Notes under the pieces: generated by a model
Told to the model about the DNA's origin: nothing
Databases searched by the model: none
The model's input: the letters and a program-made list of their open reading frames with translations, nothing else
Part shown: one piece after another, positions 1 through 10,382 of the stretch
Layout: the number at the start of each line of letters is the position of its first letter
Numbering within the stretch: position 1 is the stretch's first letter
Assembly: GCF_000208745.1 (NCBI RefSeq)
Contig: NC_030851.1
Coordinates: forward strand, 2,942,634 to 3,006,633
Reading direction: 5' to 3'
DNA length: 64,000 nt
Source: Theobroma cacao
Taxonomy: Eukaryota > Streptophyta > Magnoliopsida > Malvales > Malvaceae
Made by a program: the position numbers and the translations under genes

Positions 1-479
1 TTACCTATTCTTAGGGTCAAATCTTGCAGCGGCAAAGAGCAAATGGCTGGCATTCTTTGAGGGAGAGGGAGGGACATCCTTGTGTGGGATATATCCATCA
101 CCGACTCCAATTCTACACACAACTCGACAAGATGTTGAACTCCTACATTAGCCTTCAAGCCAATTTCATGGCAAGTCACGAAAAAATGATCAGCACCTAA
201 AGTCCTATTCCAGGAGGGGACGGTTCCTGTCATGTTCTCATAACAGACTCTCTACAAATCAGCAACGCTGTGAGGCCCAAGGAAACGGAATCTTGGAAGA
301 AATCCAGTATAAATAAACTGACAGACATAATGTCGAAGCAAGGCATGACATCAAATCTTAAAATCGGAAGTAACAGTGTTACCTTGCCTCTCAACAGATT
401 AGTTATTTCAGGACCGGAAAAACTCAGCTTCCAACGTCTCTCCATACAGATCCACTGAACCGTCGGAATATTCCCCTCC

Positions 480-745
480 AAATCCAGCGGCATATTCCCC
501 CCGAAAACCAGCGGAGGGTAAACAATAGAATCATTTCCAAAGATCTGATTTGACTTTGACTTGAACCTCTCAAAGTTCACCAACAAAATTGAAAAAAAAA
601 ATGCAAATAAAGTAGAAGAAAGTGACGAGAGAGAAGATGATTACTTGATGAAAGGTCTCAAAATTCCCCTCGAAGACCATCGGAGGGTAAACGATAGAAT
701 CATTTGGAAAGATCTGCTTCGACTTTAGAAGCGAAGCAAAGTTAG
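480..745. repeat. Diverged tandem duplication, about 180-bp spacing
   Basis: The segment around 485-570 and the one around 662-745 share the core cggagggtaaac followed by atagaatcattt and aaagatctg, with a similar gactt tail. The spacing is roughly 180 bases and substitutions are scattered. It looks like an old local duplication in non-coding DNA. Confidence 0.65.
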
Positions 746-867
746 TCAAAAAACTTGAAAGAAAATATGCCAAGTCGACATTAGGATTGCACCAACGAGT
801 TAACCGGTAAGGAGTCCCACAATAAAGACTCGAAGAGCCAAACACATCCTTTTCTTGGAAAAAATGA

Positions 868-1020
868 GTTTTCTTCGGCAGAAGAGGTAAAGCGTTTCTA
901 ACAGATTTTAGACGAGAGAATGGTTTTCTTTGGCGGAGGAGGTAAAGGGTTTCTAACAGGTTTTAGAGGTTTTCTTTGGCAGAGATAAAGGGTTTCTAAT
1001 AGGTTTTAGACGAGAGAATG
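868..1020. repeat. Three imperfect tandem units (~46-55 bp)
   Basis: Three consecutive units start at about 868, 923 and 969. Each begins gttttctt(c/t)ggc, continues through ggtaaag(c/g)gtttctaa and ends with a tttaga word. Units 1 and 3 also share gacgagagaatg at their ends. The middle unit lacks that tail. Confidence 0.75.
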
Positions 1021-2468
1021 TGAGCTATTTACTGCTTTTAATTTTGAGTTATAAAGTAGTAGAATTCACCCAAAAACAAGGTTTTGAATTTTGAATTTTT
1101 TTTGGCATAATATTTTTAAAAGTTTTTAAATTGATCAAAAATATTAAAATAAATTCCTATAATTTTATTAAGTTCAATTAAACACTTATAATTTTATTTT
1201 AAATCAAATAAATTTTATTTTGAGTTAAATTAATCTTTATATAAATGACTGATGACGATAATATAATTATGTAATATATTAATATAAAATAATAAATGAT
1301 ATTTGAATTAAAAAAATATAAAAAAAAAGGTAGAGAGAGAAAAGAAGGAAAAAATGAAAAAAAATACTTTTATAGTTAATTTTTTAGAATGTAAGGAGAG
1401 ATGTAGTTTTGGGTGGAAAAAAAAAGATAAGAAACAAAAGCAAGAAATAATTAAAATCAAGAGTTTAGGAGTGGTGGTAAGGACTTCACATTTTGGAGAA
1501 AGAAGAAAGCAACATGGCAGCCTCTTGACATGCCATGTCAACTTCTCAAACCTTCCTCACAGGTCACATTAGCATTTAATGTCACATAAACGTTGACATC
1601 AAAATCATAATAGTTAATTTTGATGAAAAATATTAAAAAGATTAAATTGAAATAATTTTTAAAATTAAGAGATTAAATTATAGCGATTTTGAGTAGATGG
1701 ATTAAATTTAAAAAAATGTATAAATATAGGGACTAAAGGGATACTTTGATTATTAATTTATCTTTTTACAAAAATTAAATTTGACTTCCTCTTTTATAAA
1801 AAAAAATCAATATGTGATAAAGTTATTTTTATAAATATAATACTGATGAAATATTTCTTTCCTTCTAAGTATTTAACTTAAATTTAATTATAACGTAAAC
1901 AAAATATTCAATATGACAAAGATGAGTCTGACTTGGCATTTCTATGACACATGACGGATTAGCATTGGCCCTTTAGCCAATCTGCTTTACCCAATAGAGG
2001 TTGGAGTACCTAAGTGTAATTTTCTTTTCTTCAAATACCAAATGAACAATTTCATAGAAGTTTTGGTGCTAAATTTATAATTAACCCAAACAAACATGTT
2101 GTTGGTGATATATGAACAATAGAGAAGGAATATCGTGATCAGTACTAAAACAATTTAGCAATAGGAATAATCAAATTGGACTTCTCGTAGAATTCTAAAG
2201 AAATGAAGGTGCAAATGTTGCAGGTAAAATATTCAAATAGTCCCAGTACTCGTACATTTTCATTAATTTAATCTTGATACTCAAAATCTAGTCAATTTTT
2301 TTTTTGTTTTGCTAATTACAATTCCCTGCTTTTTAATTGAATACTAGACTGATTATTTTTATCTGTGCTCGGGTTGTACCTGGACATTATATGTAAACTT
2401 TTCTGGCAATCTTTCTTTGTTTTCTATCTATTTCCTGTCATCAACCCAGCTGCTCCTTCTTTTCGCAG

Positions 2469-3771
2469 TAATTGACTTTGACAACACTGATGTTGCCTGG
2501 AAAAAATATGATTCAAGTAAGGATTTACAGTAGTAGAATCCAGCATTGAATAATTAGGTGTTACTTCTATTAAATGAATCAAAGATGAACTTTTTCAAGT
2601 ACCTTATTCAGAGGCTTAACTGGTAGTTACTGCAAGGGAGCCGTTTAAACAGTTTGGATGCTCGGAGAGGCTCTATCAGGGTGTTTTTGGTCCATTACTT
2701 CGAGTGGGTTTGTTTGCTCCAGAGGAGCTATGTAGTGCTGCAGCTTCTCAAGGGGTGCTATATTATTTAATTCTTGCCCACCAGGTTTGATTGTTTAAAT
2801 TCTTCTCTAGAAATATTTTGACCTCTGCGAAGGAATTTAATAACTATATCAATGTGTGTTTAATCAAGGAAATCTATAAAAAACAGTGACAGATGAGGCT
2901 TACTGGACCCTTAAGCTACATAGTATTTTCACCAAAACTCCCGTTCCTGTCACACGTAGTTGAAAATATTTCCTGATCTTTGCTGAGATTCATATTTTCG
3001 TGTTCTAATTTATGTCAAATTCTCGGCCCTGATTCATATCTTCTGTCCCTCACTTAACCCTCTGAAAATATCTCCCTTCCCTTTGCATTGTCATTCTGAT
3101 ATTTTATCTGCTATTTACTCAAATTGACTCTGTAAAGTTTTATTTCATGGATGGTTACAGAAACATTTCGATGTAGTATTTTGTCGTGGGACCGCTAGAG
3201 AGAAGATTTTTGAGCCATGGGTGGAGTCTCCGAAGGCTAAAGGTTGTGAGATGCTGGAGGATAAGAAGGTGACTGATATCATCTTCAATGACGAAACAGG
3301 CTGCATAACTGAAGTAGTTTGTGGTAAGGAGACTGACAGTGCTGATACAGTTATCTTGGCTGTTGGGATTGCCACACTTCAAGAAATTATCAAGAAAAGG
3401 TTTGCTGTTCTGGACTTTCATTACATAGGTATTATTTTCCACTAATATATGCTCCAAATATGAAACTGAAACTCCTAGTTTGAGTTTAATTTAGCTTTTA
3501 AATTAAGTTGAAAGAAAGCTCAGTGTCCTAATTTTTTAGTTTTTACGTTAACCAGATGGTCATCTAGGCTTTTGAATTAACTAGACTAGGTTCTGCTCTA
3601 AACCTTTAGTAGAGTTTTAGAGCTTCAGTTGACCTTTGTTTTCTGCGATCCTGTTTAACTGGCAGTTGAGTACTGTTTAGTGCAGCATTATGTACGCGGG
3701 GAGAGTTTCTGAAAGTTTTAAACTTGGCTGGCATAGATGTGGTTACTGTCAAGCTGCAGCTGGATAAGAAG
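2469..3771 (+). pseudogene. Truncated FAD/NAD(P)-binding oxidoreductase (zeta-carotene desaturase/amine-oxidase-like)
   Basis: Four exon-like blocks can be joined in one frame: 2469-2516, 2627-2784, 3161-3399 and 3681-about 3771. Each is bounded by a plausible AG acceptor and GT donor. The joined pieces read VIDFDNTDVAWKKYDS, ITAREPFKQFGCSERLYQ..., KHFDVVFCRGTAREKIFEPW... and SAALCTRGEFLKVLNLAGID. I recognise these as the middle of a plant FAD/NAD(P)-binding oxidoreductase in the carotenoid-desaturase/amine-oxidase superfamily. About 180 residues remain of a protein normally near 500. The N-terminal FAD-binding Rossmann motif is not visible upstream, and the next expected exon is absent before 4028, where the segmental duplication starts. 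No stop interrupts the surviving exons, so truncation looks recent. Without cofactor-binding ends it is probably non-functional. A fragment of a longer gene with a distant start is the less likely alternative. Confidence 0.8.
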
Positions 3772-4469
3772 GTGCGGTGCATGCACAGATCTTGTTGTCC
3801 TTATTCTTTTGTCTTTATTCCCTTATCTTTCTTTCCCACATTTGTTCATCATCCAATTGCCTAAAATTCTTTGTGAAAGAGAATGAAACTGAGTTTTATA
3901 ACAGCTATATCGGTGCATTTTCTTTAGTGAATTTCCTTTTTTTGGTCTGATTATTTTCACTTAAAACTGTTTGTCTGCTAAGATTGTATATCCATCTATG
4001 CACTTATCTGATATGTGCTTGCAATATGTTATCATAGATTCGATAAATTGAAACCCCAGAACATAAGAGGCGCTTTTTTTATTAAAAAAGAAAAATTAAA
4101 GACTAATGACAGAGAAGAGTAGTAATAAGAGAGTGAATATTGCTGAAAAGGTCAATGAAAATGGTAAATTTTATGGCATTTTGAAGATTCCCAAAATGGA
4201 CGTACCAGAAGCAAAGAAAGAAAAGGAGTGGCCGCTTTGGCTTTGCAGAGAGATTCCTGTTTCTCCCTTTTCCTCTACAGTTACAATCCACAAACAAAGG
4301 AAGCCCTCATTTCTTTCAATTTATAGGTATTTGAGGGGCTTGGCTGTAAATTAAAAAATATTATTACATTCCTCCTCTTGAGATGCTACGGTGTATTGTT
4401 GCGCATGAGAATAGTAAGATGGTAAATATTGAGAAGAAGAGGATTAAAGAGGTAAAATAAAAACGACAC

Positions 4470-4788
4470 GCGGGAAATTCATGAGCTATGGAAGTATCAC
4501 GCTAGGACTCTTCACTGGTTCTTGGAAGCTGCCCTTTCACCCTTCTCCTCAAGTATTAATATCATAGTGCGCCAGAATTTTCTGTTAATCCCTATCACAT
4601 TCAAACTGTCGCTCTTTAGAGTTTAATATATGCTTAGTCTCTTTTAATTACTAATAACTAAGAAAGATTTAAATATCAATTAATCAAAAGCTCTCCAGGA
4701 TCAAGATAAACTTCGAAAGACACGCAGATAACTGCTATTAGAAACGATCTCTCTGTTCTATCGTTTTCATTTTTTTTTTCCGGCGAAA
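4470..4788. promoter_or_regulatory. Promoter of gene A1 with E2F-like sites
   Basis: An E2F-type word lies at 4470-4477 (gcgggaaa, which is TTTCCCGC on the other strand). A second site at 4777-4788 (TTTCCGGCGAAA) lies about 60 bases before the start codon. Both match the degenerate plant E2F consensus WTTSSCSS on at least one strand. Short sites of this kind occur by chance, so the function is inferred. Confidence 0.4.
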
Positions 4789-4850
4789 CTTTGTTTTCTG
4801 CATTTAAATCACTTACCTCGTTATTGGGTATTTGGGTTTTTGTTCCGAGA

Positions 4851-6915
4851 ATGTCACGGTGCTTACCGTTTCCCCCGCCGGGGTACGTGCGGAATGGAGT
4901 GAGTGGGGAGGCTCTTTTGGAGCAGATTAAGGTTCGTTTTGAGCAAGCTTTTCTGCTCCCTTTGGATCTTGATCAGAAGTTTCTAATTCTAGAGTGCATT
5001 TAAGTTTATGAGTACCTCTTTTCTTTCATTTAATGATTCTGAAGTTCGATTTCCCTCTCTTTTGAGGATTAGACCGACATTGATCAAAAATAGAAAACAC
5101 ATAATCAGTGGAAATCTCAACAAGGCTTTGATAGACTGTAGAGTGGTTTTTAGTCTTCATGCTTTCGAGTGAAGAAATCATAGGGAAAAAATATTAAGTT
5201 AATTAATGAACTACTGAGTCAAGAAATGGCTATTAGCATTTAATTTGCTTCAGAATACTTGATTAATTATTGAATTTTAGTATTCATTTCCCTGGCTTTC
5301 TTGAATTGTCCACCACCTCTGCATTAATAGCACTTAGTCGGTTGTCTTCTATATTGTGGGGCTTTTAAAGAATTTCTTCATAACTTGAATACTTGGTATC
5401 AATCATGCTACTGATCTGTCAAGCCTAGAGGGGATGTGACTGGTTTAAGACATTAGCAAGCTTGGTGAATAAAGAGGAATACCGTTAGTTAAAAGATTTT
5501 CAGGATAAACTGGACGGTGATTGAATGTGTCTCCACAAAGTAAAACATTGATTCATCTTAAGTTTATACAAATTAATTTTATAAACTTACATCCCATTTT
5601 GTGAAATTTTATTACATAGTGTGTGTTACATTTTTCTCTGGCCGTGCAGGTTCAAAGAGAAAGAGTGATGGCTGAAAGGGAAAAGAAGAAGGAGAAATGG
5701 ATGAGCAAGAAAGAGAAGAGGAAAGAAAGGGAGCAAGGAGAGATTTGCGACCAAAAACCAGGTCATCATGAAAGGCATAAGCGTTTGAGGAGCAATGAAG
5801 GTGGAGGAAGAAGTGAAAATCAAGATAAAACTGAATATGGAACCCAGGAGATGGGGTCGAGCGGCCTCACTGAAGAGCTTAAGCAGCCTATTTCTGACAG
5901 CTTTTATGAGTCTTCAGACAACAGCCAAAGCATTCATAAGAAAAGAAACAGCGGATCCCGCAATGAATGTGGTTAGTGAATATTTGTTCTTTATTATCTA
6001 GTTGTCCAGTTATCTTCTGAATTTTTGACATTTTTATTCTCTCTTCGTGATTTGACTGTAGGAAATATTGTTCAGATTGATGTCCAGCTGCAAAAGCACA
6101 AGACTCCTGAAGCCCTATCCCGCAAACCAGACTGCTCTACCATAATGATGGATTCTGTAGTGCAGAATAAGCTTGAATTACCTGTTGAGGAGCACTTTTC
6201 TTCGGCCTCTGGTGTGCCAGCTACTGATGTCCAAGAGTTTGTTCCACCACCTCTAAGAGAGCTCTCACATTCCACTCAGACAGCTAGGATCTATAAGGAT
6301 GAGAAATCCAAAATGACTCTGAAAGAAAAATTCAGAGAGTTGGAGGAGAAGAAGTGGCTTCTCCGTCCCCTGCAGATTGAGCAATTTGATGTTGGTGATC
6401 AAGAGGGGCTCTTGGGGAGGAAGCCACCCAGAGGCGACATTTGCGAGACATCCAATGCTAGCAGTGTTGTCCTGTATCATGGTTACTCTACTGCATGTCC
6501 CTATGATCAGCATTTACTCCACTCACTTTTAATGCTGGATTCTGGAGTCCAAAAGAAGCTTGAATTGGATCCTACACCTGTCCAAGAGCAACTTTCATCT
6601 GATTGTGTGCCTGCTACTGATGAGAAGTGTGAAATGGCTCCAACATCCAGCTGCTCTGAAATTAGCTTGCTGCAGATAGAATCACAATTCAGAGAGTTAG
6701 TCGCGAACTGGCTTCCCCCTTCCTTGCAGTCTGAGCACTTCGACATTGGAGACCAAGACTGGCTCTTCGAGACGAAGCAACCCAGGAGCGACATAAGAGA
6801 CGCATCTAAAGCTAGTTATGATGTTTTACATCAAGGAGACTTCACTCGGTATCCACGTGCCCAATACTTGCCCCAGGCTAACATACATGCCTTGCCATAT
6901 GCAGTACCATACTAA
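4851..6915 (+). CDS. Gene A1: plant-specific lysine-rich protein with duplicated C-terminal module
   Basis: The three exons are 4851-4931, 5650-5971 and 6062-6915 (1257 nt, 418 residues). The protein opens with MSRCLPFPPPGYVRNGVSGE, the hallmark start of a plant family of unknown function; some members are annotated loosely as 'myb-like protein X', from memory. Exon 2 encodes a lysine/glutamate-rich, probably nuclear, charged segment. Exon 3 holds two copies of a module of about 128 residues, each with a DS-VQ-KLEL start, VPATD, an FREL...W block and FD-GDQ. The protein ends YLPQANIHALPYAVPY, matching the usual family C terminus (YALPYTVPF-like). In the first module the FREL block is altered (FRELEEKKWLLRPLQ), whereas the second keeps FRELVANWLPPSLQ. 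Gene A2 at 38196 is a close paralogue. Its 3' end faces phosphatidylinositol synthase. I cannot assign a biochemical role. Confidence 0.88.
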
Positions 6916-8202
6916 AACTGTTAAGAGGAAAACGACTGTGGTGTAAGATTTTTTTTTAATCTATTGGTTGTCGTCTGCCCTTTTTTGTCTATAAACAGTT
7001 TGAGAATAGACATACATGGTCATGTATCAGCCGCGGCTGTGCCGTCATGTTACCAAGTACTGAATGACTTACTAGAAGATTTGAAGAAACTGGCTCAGCT
7101 TAGTATACTCTAGTGCCTTTATTTTTAGAAAAGAAAAAAACGTGTTCAAACGCCTGCAGCACTCTAGATGATTATACAATCCAAATTTTACATTTCTAGC
7201 TTTGATGTTCTCGTTATAAGGAGTAAGGAGTTATCCTCTTAAGCTGAAAAATCATGACAAATTATTCTAATGCACCTCCACCAGCCTGTTTAGCTGGATG
7301 TCCATGTCAAGTTCACGTGCTCTTGTAGTAATTTGATTCAACAAGTTTGTCTTCCATTCATGCAACGAACCACCTCAGCCGCAAGTACTTAACCATCATA
7401 GGTTCCCTGTGGTCACTATGTACGTTAACGGTGGTGGCGTTAGGGAACGGATAATAAAGTTAGACTAATTGGCTCCCATTTACAGCACGACAGAATGTCA
7501 TCAGTATAGCGACGCATCGTCAACATATATACCCTCCAATGAGAGAGCTCAGAAGCTTGTGGGATTACATGCTTGTGGTAGGATTGTGGGTAACGGAGCC
7601 ATTGTCTATTTCTAGCTTGATAAATGGATTCCAGAGAATGAGACGGTTTGCTCCAAATTTCCTCAACTTTTCTCATTAGCAGTTGACGAGGAAACACGGG
7701 TGCTTGACATTTGGAACACAATTGCAATTGGTTTATTTCATTTAGGCTAAAATAGGACCTCATTTCTCCCTTTGCTTACAAAATTTCCAGGAAATTATCA
7801 ATCAGTATCATCATTGCTTAGGTTTACAACGCTGTAGGAAATTCAAGTTGAGCAAAACAGTATTCATACACCCGCAGTCAGTAGACAAAACACATTTAAG
7901 CCCCAGAGCCACATGTTAAAAACATCATCATCATCGTCAACACCAAGCTGTTGATCAGGCAAAAGCACACAAGCCATGTGATCAGTTGCATGATTGCATC
8001 CATGTTTTGAAAAACAGAAAATGTCAAGATACTGTGTCACCCCAAACAATTTCTATTATTGCAATTGCACCTTCCACTCTCCATATGGACATCAGAGAAG
8101 TGATTCGAGTTACCAGTCTCAACATCTATACCTTACTGTCAAATATTAAGCACTCGAGGCCAGAAACAAAACTCTGCTCTTGACATAAAAAATTGAAATC
8201 AA
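6916..8202. other. Convergent 3' regions of A1 and PIS
   Basis: This segment holds the 3' flank of A1, of which the first 100 bp is duplicated in copy 2, and the presumed 3' UTR of phosphatidylinositol synthase read from the other side. Short open frames at 7440-7763 and 7864-8049 (minus) match nothing I recognise and are probably UTR or spacer. No other gene is visible. Confidence 0.6.
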
Positions 8203-10382
8203 TCAGGGCTTCTGTTTTTTTTCAGTGTCGTAAAGCACACACGCATCTGCTGCTGTCTTCATCTGGAACCACCAAATAAACTCCATTAACATCCAAATCA
8301 TGCAACAGTTTAATTGGCGTGATGCTTAAGCAAAATAAATAAACCACTCAACCATTTCATTGATTAACTAGGATTAACCAATATAATTTTAGAACCTTTT
8401 CTGTTTCAATCAGAATGGTACATCTACCAGAAGAACTTGTGTTTTATTTTTATAGCTGATCTATGAAGTTCAGCACAAGATCATACCCAAGTACAATTCA
8501 AAATGCCAGCATCTCATTACAGCACATTTTTTATTTCACACTGAATATTAAGTATTCATACATCCATCTAAAGTATAGCATCAGTTAAATTCACTATTTT
8601 ATATAATAAGTTAGACCATCTGAAGAAACAAACAATTACTAACCTTCACACATCGAAATTGCCATTACATCGATTTAACAGGAAAATGAGATTTAATAAT
8701 TAAATTTCTTGAAAAAAAATAGATGCAACTTTGATCATGTTATAAGGCACACGTGCCTACCTGTATAAAATTGATGACCTGCTTGATTGAGCACCCAAGT
8801 AAACTTAAAGCAACTAGAAAAGAAAGAGGCGAGCCCTGTTTCAGGGTAGTCACTATAACCTGAAAAAAAAAATAACAAAAGAAAATAGAGAAAGAATACA
8901 ATTTAGAAATCAAGGTGCAAAGGAATCGGCTAATTAAATTGGAAAGGCAACAGAATACAAGAAACCGGACTTACAGCCATCAAATTCTCAGTATGGTTCT
9001 TTGCGATAAGAAATAAGGTTATGTAAAGAACCTACAAAGTCAAGATGGTTTAATAGAAAAGTGCCGAAAACATAGCAAAGTAAAAAGATGGAACAGAGTT
9101 ATCAACATATAATTACCTCACAAGCCACACAACAAAAACCCATAAACATCCGATTTCCATAGTAGAGCTTGAAAAGCCAACTGGAGCTGTCTTTCACATC
9201 TTTATGACTAGCCTTACCCACTAGGAATGTACTGCAATCCAATTATTCAGAGTTAACAAGAAAAGACAGATCCTAGAAAAGAAACAATACTATGGCATGA
9301 AATATGTATTTCAAGGAAAAAGAGCTACCTGTACATCTGCAGCCAATGGCTAGCAATATCTAAGGCTAGCAATGACAAGAAAACCAAGCTAGGCCTGCAT
9401 AAAAATGTGAGTGATATAGCAGGACACAAGCATGTCAATTTTGGCAACATAAATAAACATGAAAGACTGAAAGAAAAACTTACCTATACACTTGAGAAAG
9501 TATAACCAGTAGACAAGCAGTGCTAATCCTGAATTGCAGAATCAAGCAAACTCAATATGGAGACCACAGCGTAATTCAAATTTACTATTGATATCTTTAA
9601 ATAAAGATCATACTAAAAGATGTATTAAGACAGCCTTAAAAGTTAATGTCTGTCTCAAATCGAAAGGATAGTTTACCTATCCGTTACCATGTCCAAAACA
9701 GCTCCAAATGTTGAAGCTGAAGCAAGGAGAAAAAAAAAATGAATCAGATTCTGCATCTTACGTAAGCCGCTTTTGTATGACACGCATTCCTTTCAAACTT
9801 CAACATCCCGCAATTTAAGGATTAAATTTCTCAATTTACTATACTTGATCCTAAATTCATGCATTCTGCCCATATGCACACATTCCACCTTTCCATCAAT
9901 GCTCTTAACAACTTCTATAACTTTGAAGATAAATAAGAGTACTAATCATACCCTGGTTGAATTTGCGAGCACACCAACCATCCAAAGCATCACAAACAAA
10001 GCTGCACGTCCAAATTTAATCACATTTAAGTCTATCAAGTAAATCAATCTCAAAGCAGAGAAAGCATAATATTTTAGCCAAAATTCTCACCTTAGGAAAT
10101 AAAGAACAGCAAAAAGTCTTTTGCTGGAAAAGCATCGAGCAAAAGCATAGCAATTCAAGAGAATTCTTATATAACCTACAATCACAAAAATTGAAAGACG
10201 TAAACTCAAAGAACCCAAGATGGAGATGTTCATGCATAACTGCAAAGAGCTTATCTATAAAATTTCAACTGAAAAAAAAAATAAGAATTCAAACAAAAAA
10301 AAAGGAGGAACCAACCAATAATATTTGGAATGTAAAGGTAAACAGACAGTTGCCGTGATCTTGGTTTAGGCTTGTTGGCCAT
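8203..10382 (-). CDS. PIS1: Phosphatidylinositol synthase (CDP-diacylglycerol-inositol 3-phosphatidyltransferase)
   Basis: The enzyme joins CDP-diacylglycerol and myo-inositol to make phosphatidylinositol in ER membranes, feeding phosphoinositide signalling and membrane lipid synthesis. The ten minus-strand exons are 10316-10382, 10091-10175, 9952-10001, 9677-9716, 9484-9528, 9329-9394, 9117-9231, 8975-9031, 8761-8859 and 8203-8262. They total 684 nt and 227 residues, the same length as the Arabidopsis enzyme. The protein starts MANKPKPRSRQLSVYLYIPN. The CDP-alcohol phosphotransferase signature D-x2-DG-x2-AR-x8-G-x3-D-x3-D is complete at residues 55-80 (D55, D58, G59, A62, R63, G72, D76, D80). 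Several hydrophobic segments follow, and the C terminus has the usual charged ...YDTEKKQKP tail. An acceptor just upstream of the ATG (near 10407) and a donor-like site near 10670 suggest a 5' UTR intron. Confidence 0.97.

Larger units (their letters stand above)
1..2468. other. Intergenic, AT-rich, with short repeats
   Basis: I recognise no gene here. The first 1 kb holds local duplications, listed separately. Short open frames on the minus strand at 230-586 and 570-845 share a stretch reading roughly NDSIVYPP, but only because the DNA is duplicated; they match no family I know. From about 1050 to 1900 the DNA is very AT-rich. At 1620-1740 it contains repeated words such as agattaaatt and gggactaaa, which are common in decayed plant transposons. 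Upstream exons of the broken gene that begins at 2469 could lie in 1900-2460, but I could not identify them. Confidence 0.6.
4028..7014 (+). repeat. Segmental duplication, copy 1
   Basis: This block of about 3.0 kb is closely similar to 32680-40369 in the same orientation. It covers about 370 bp of non-coding DNA, a promoter, the three exons and two introns of gene A1, and about 100 bp after its stop. Similarity begins at the word gttatc (4028) and ends at agaatagacata (7014). Copy 1 is continuous. At 4401-4408 it has eight bases, gcgcatga, where copy 2 carries 4.67 kb. Confidence 0.95.

Noticed and set aside
230..845. Two overlapping minus-strand frames sharing NDSIVYPP
   Set aside because: The shared peptide follows from the local DNA duplication; the frames diverge on either side and match nothing known.
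4106..4354. 82-codon plus-strand frame in the block upstream of A1
   Set aside because: The duplicated sequence at about 32775 has indels that break this frame while non-coding similarity continues, so it is not under coding constraint.
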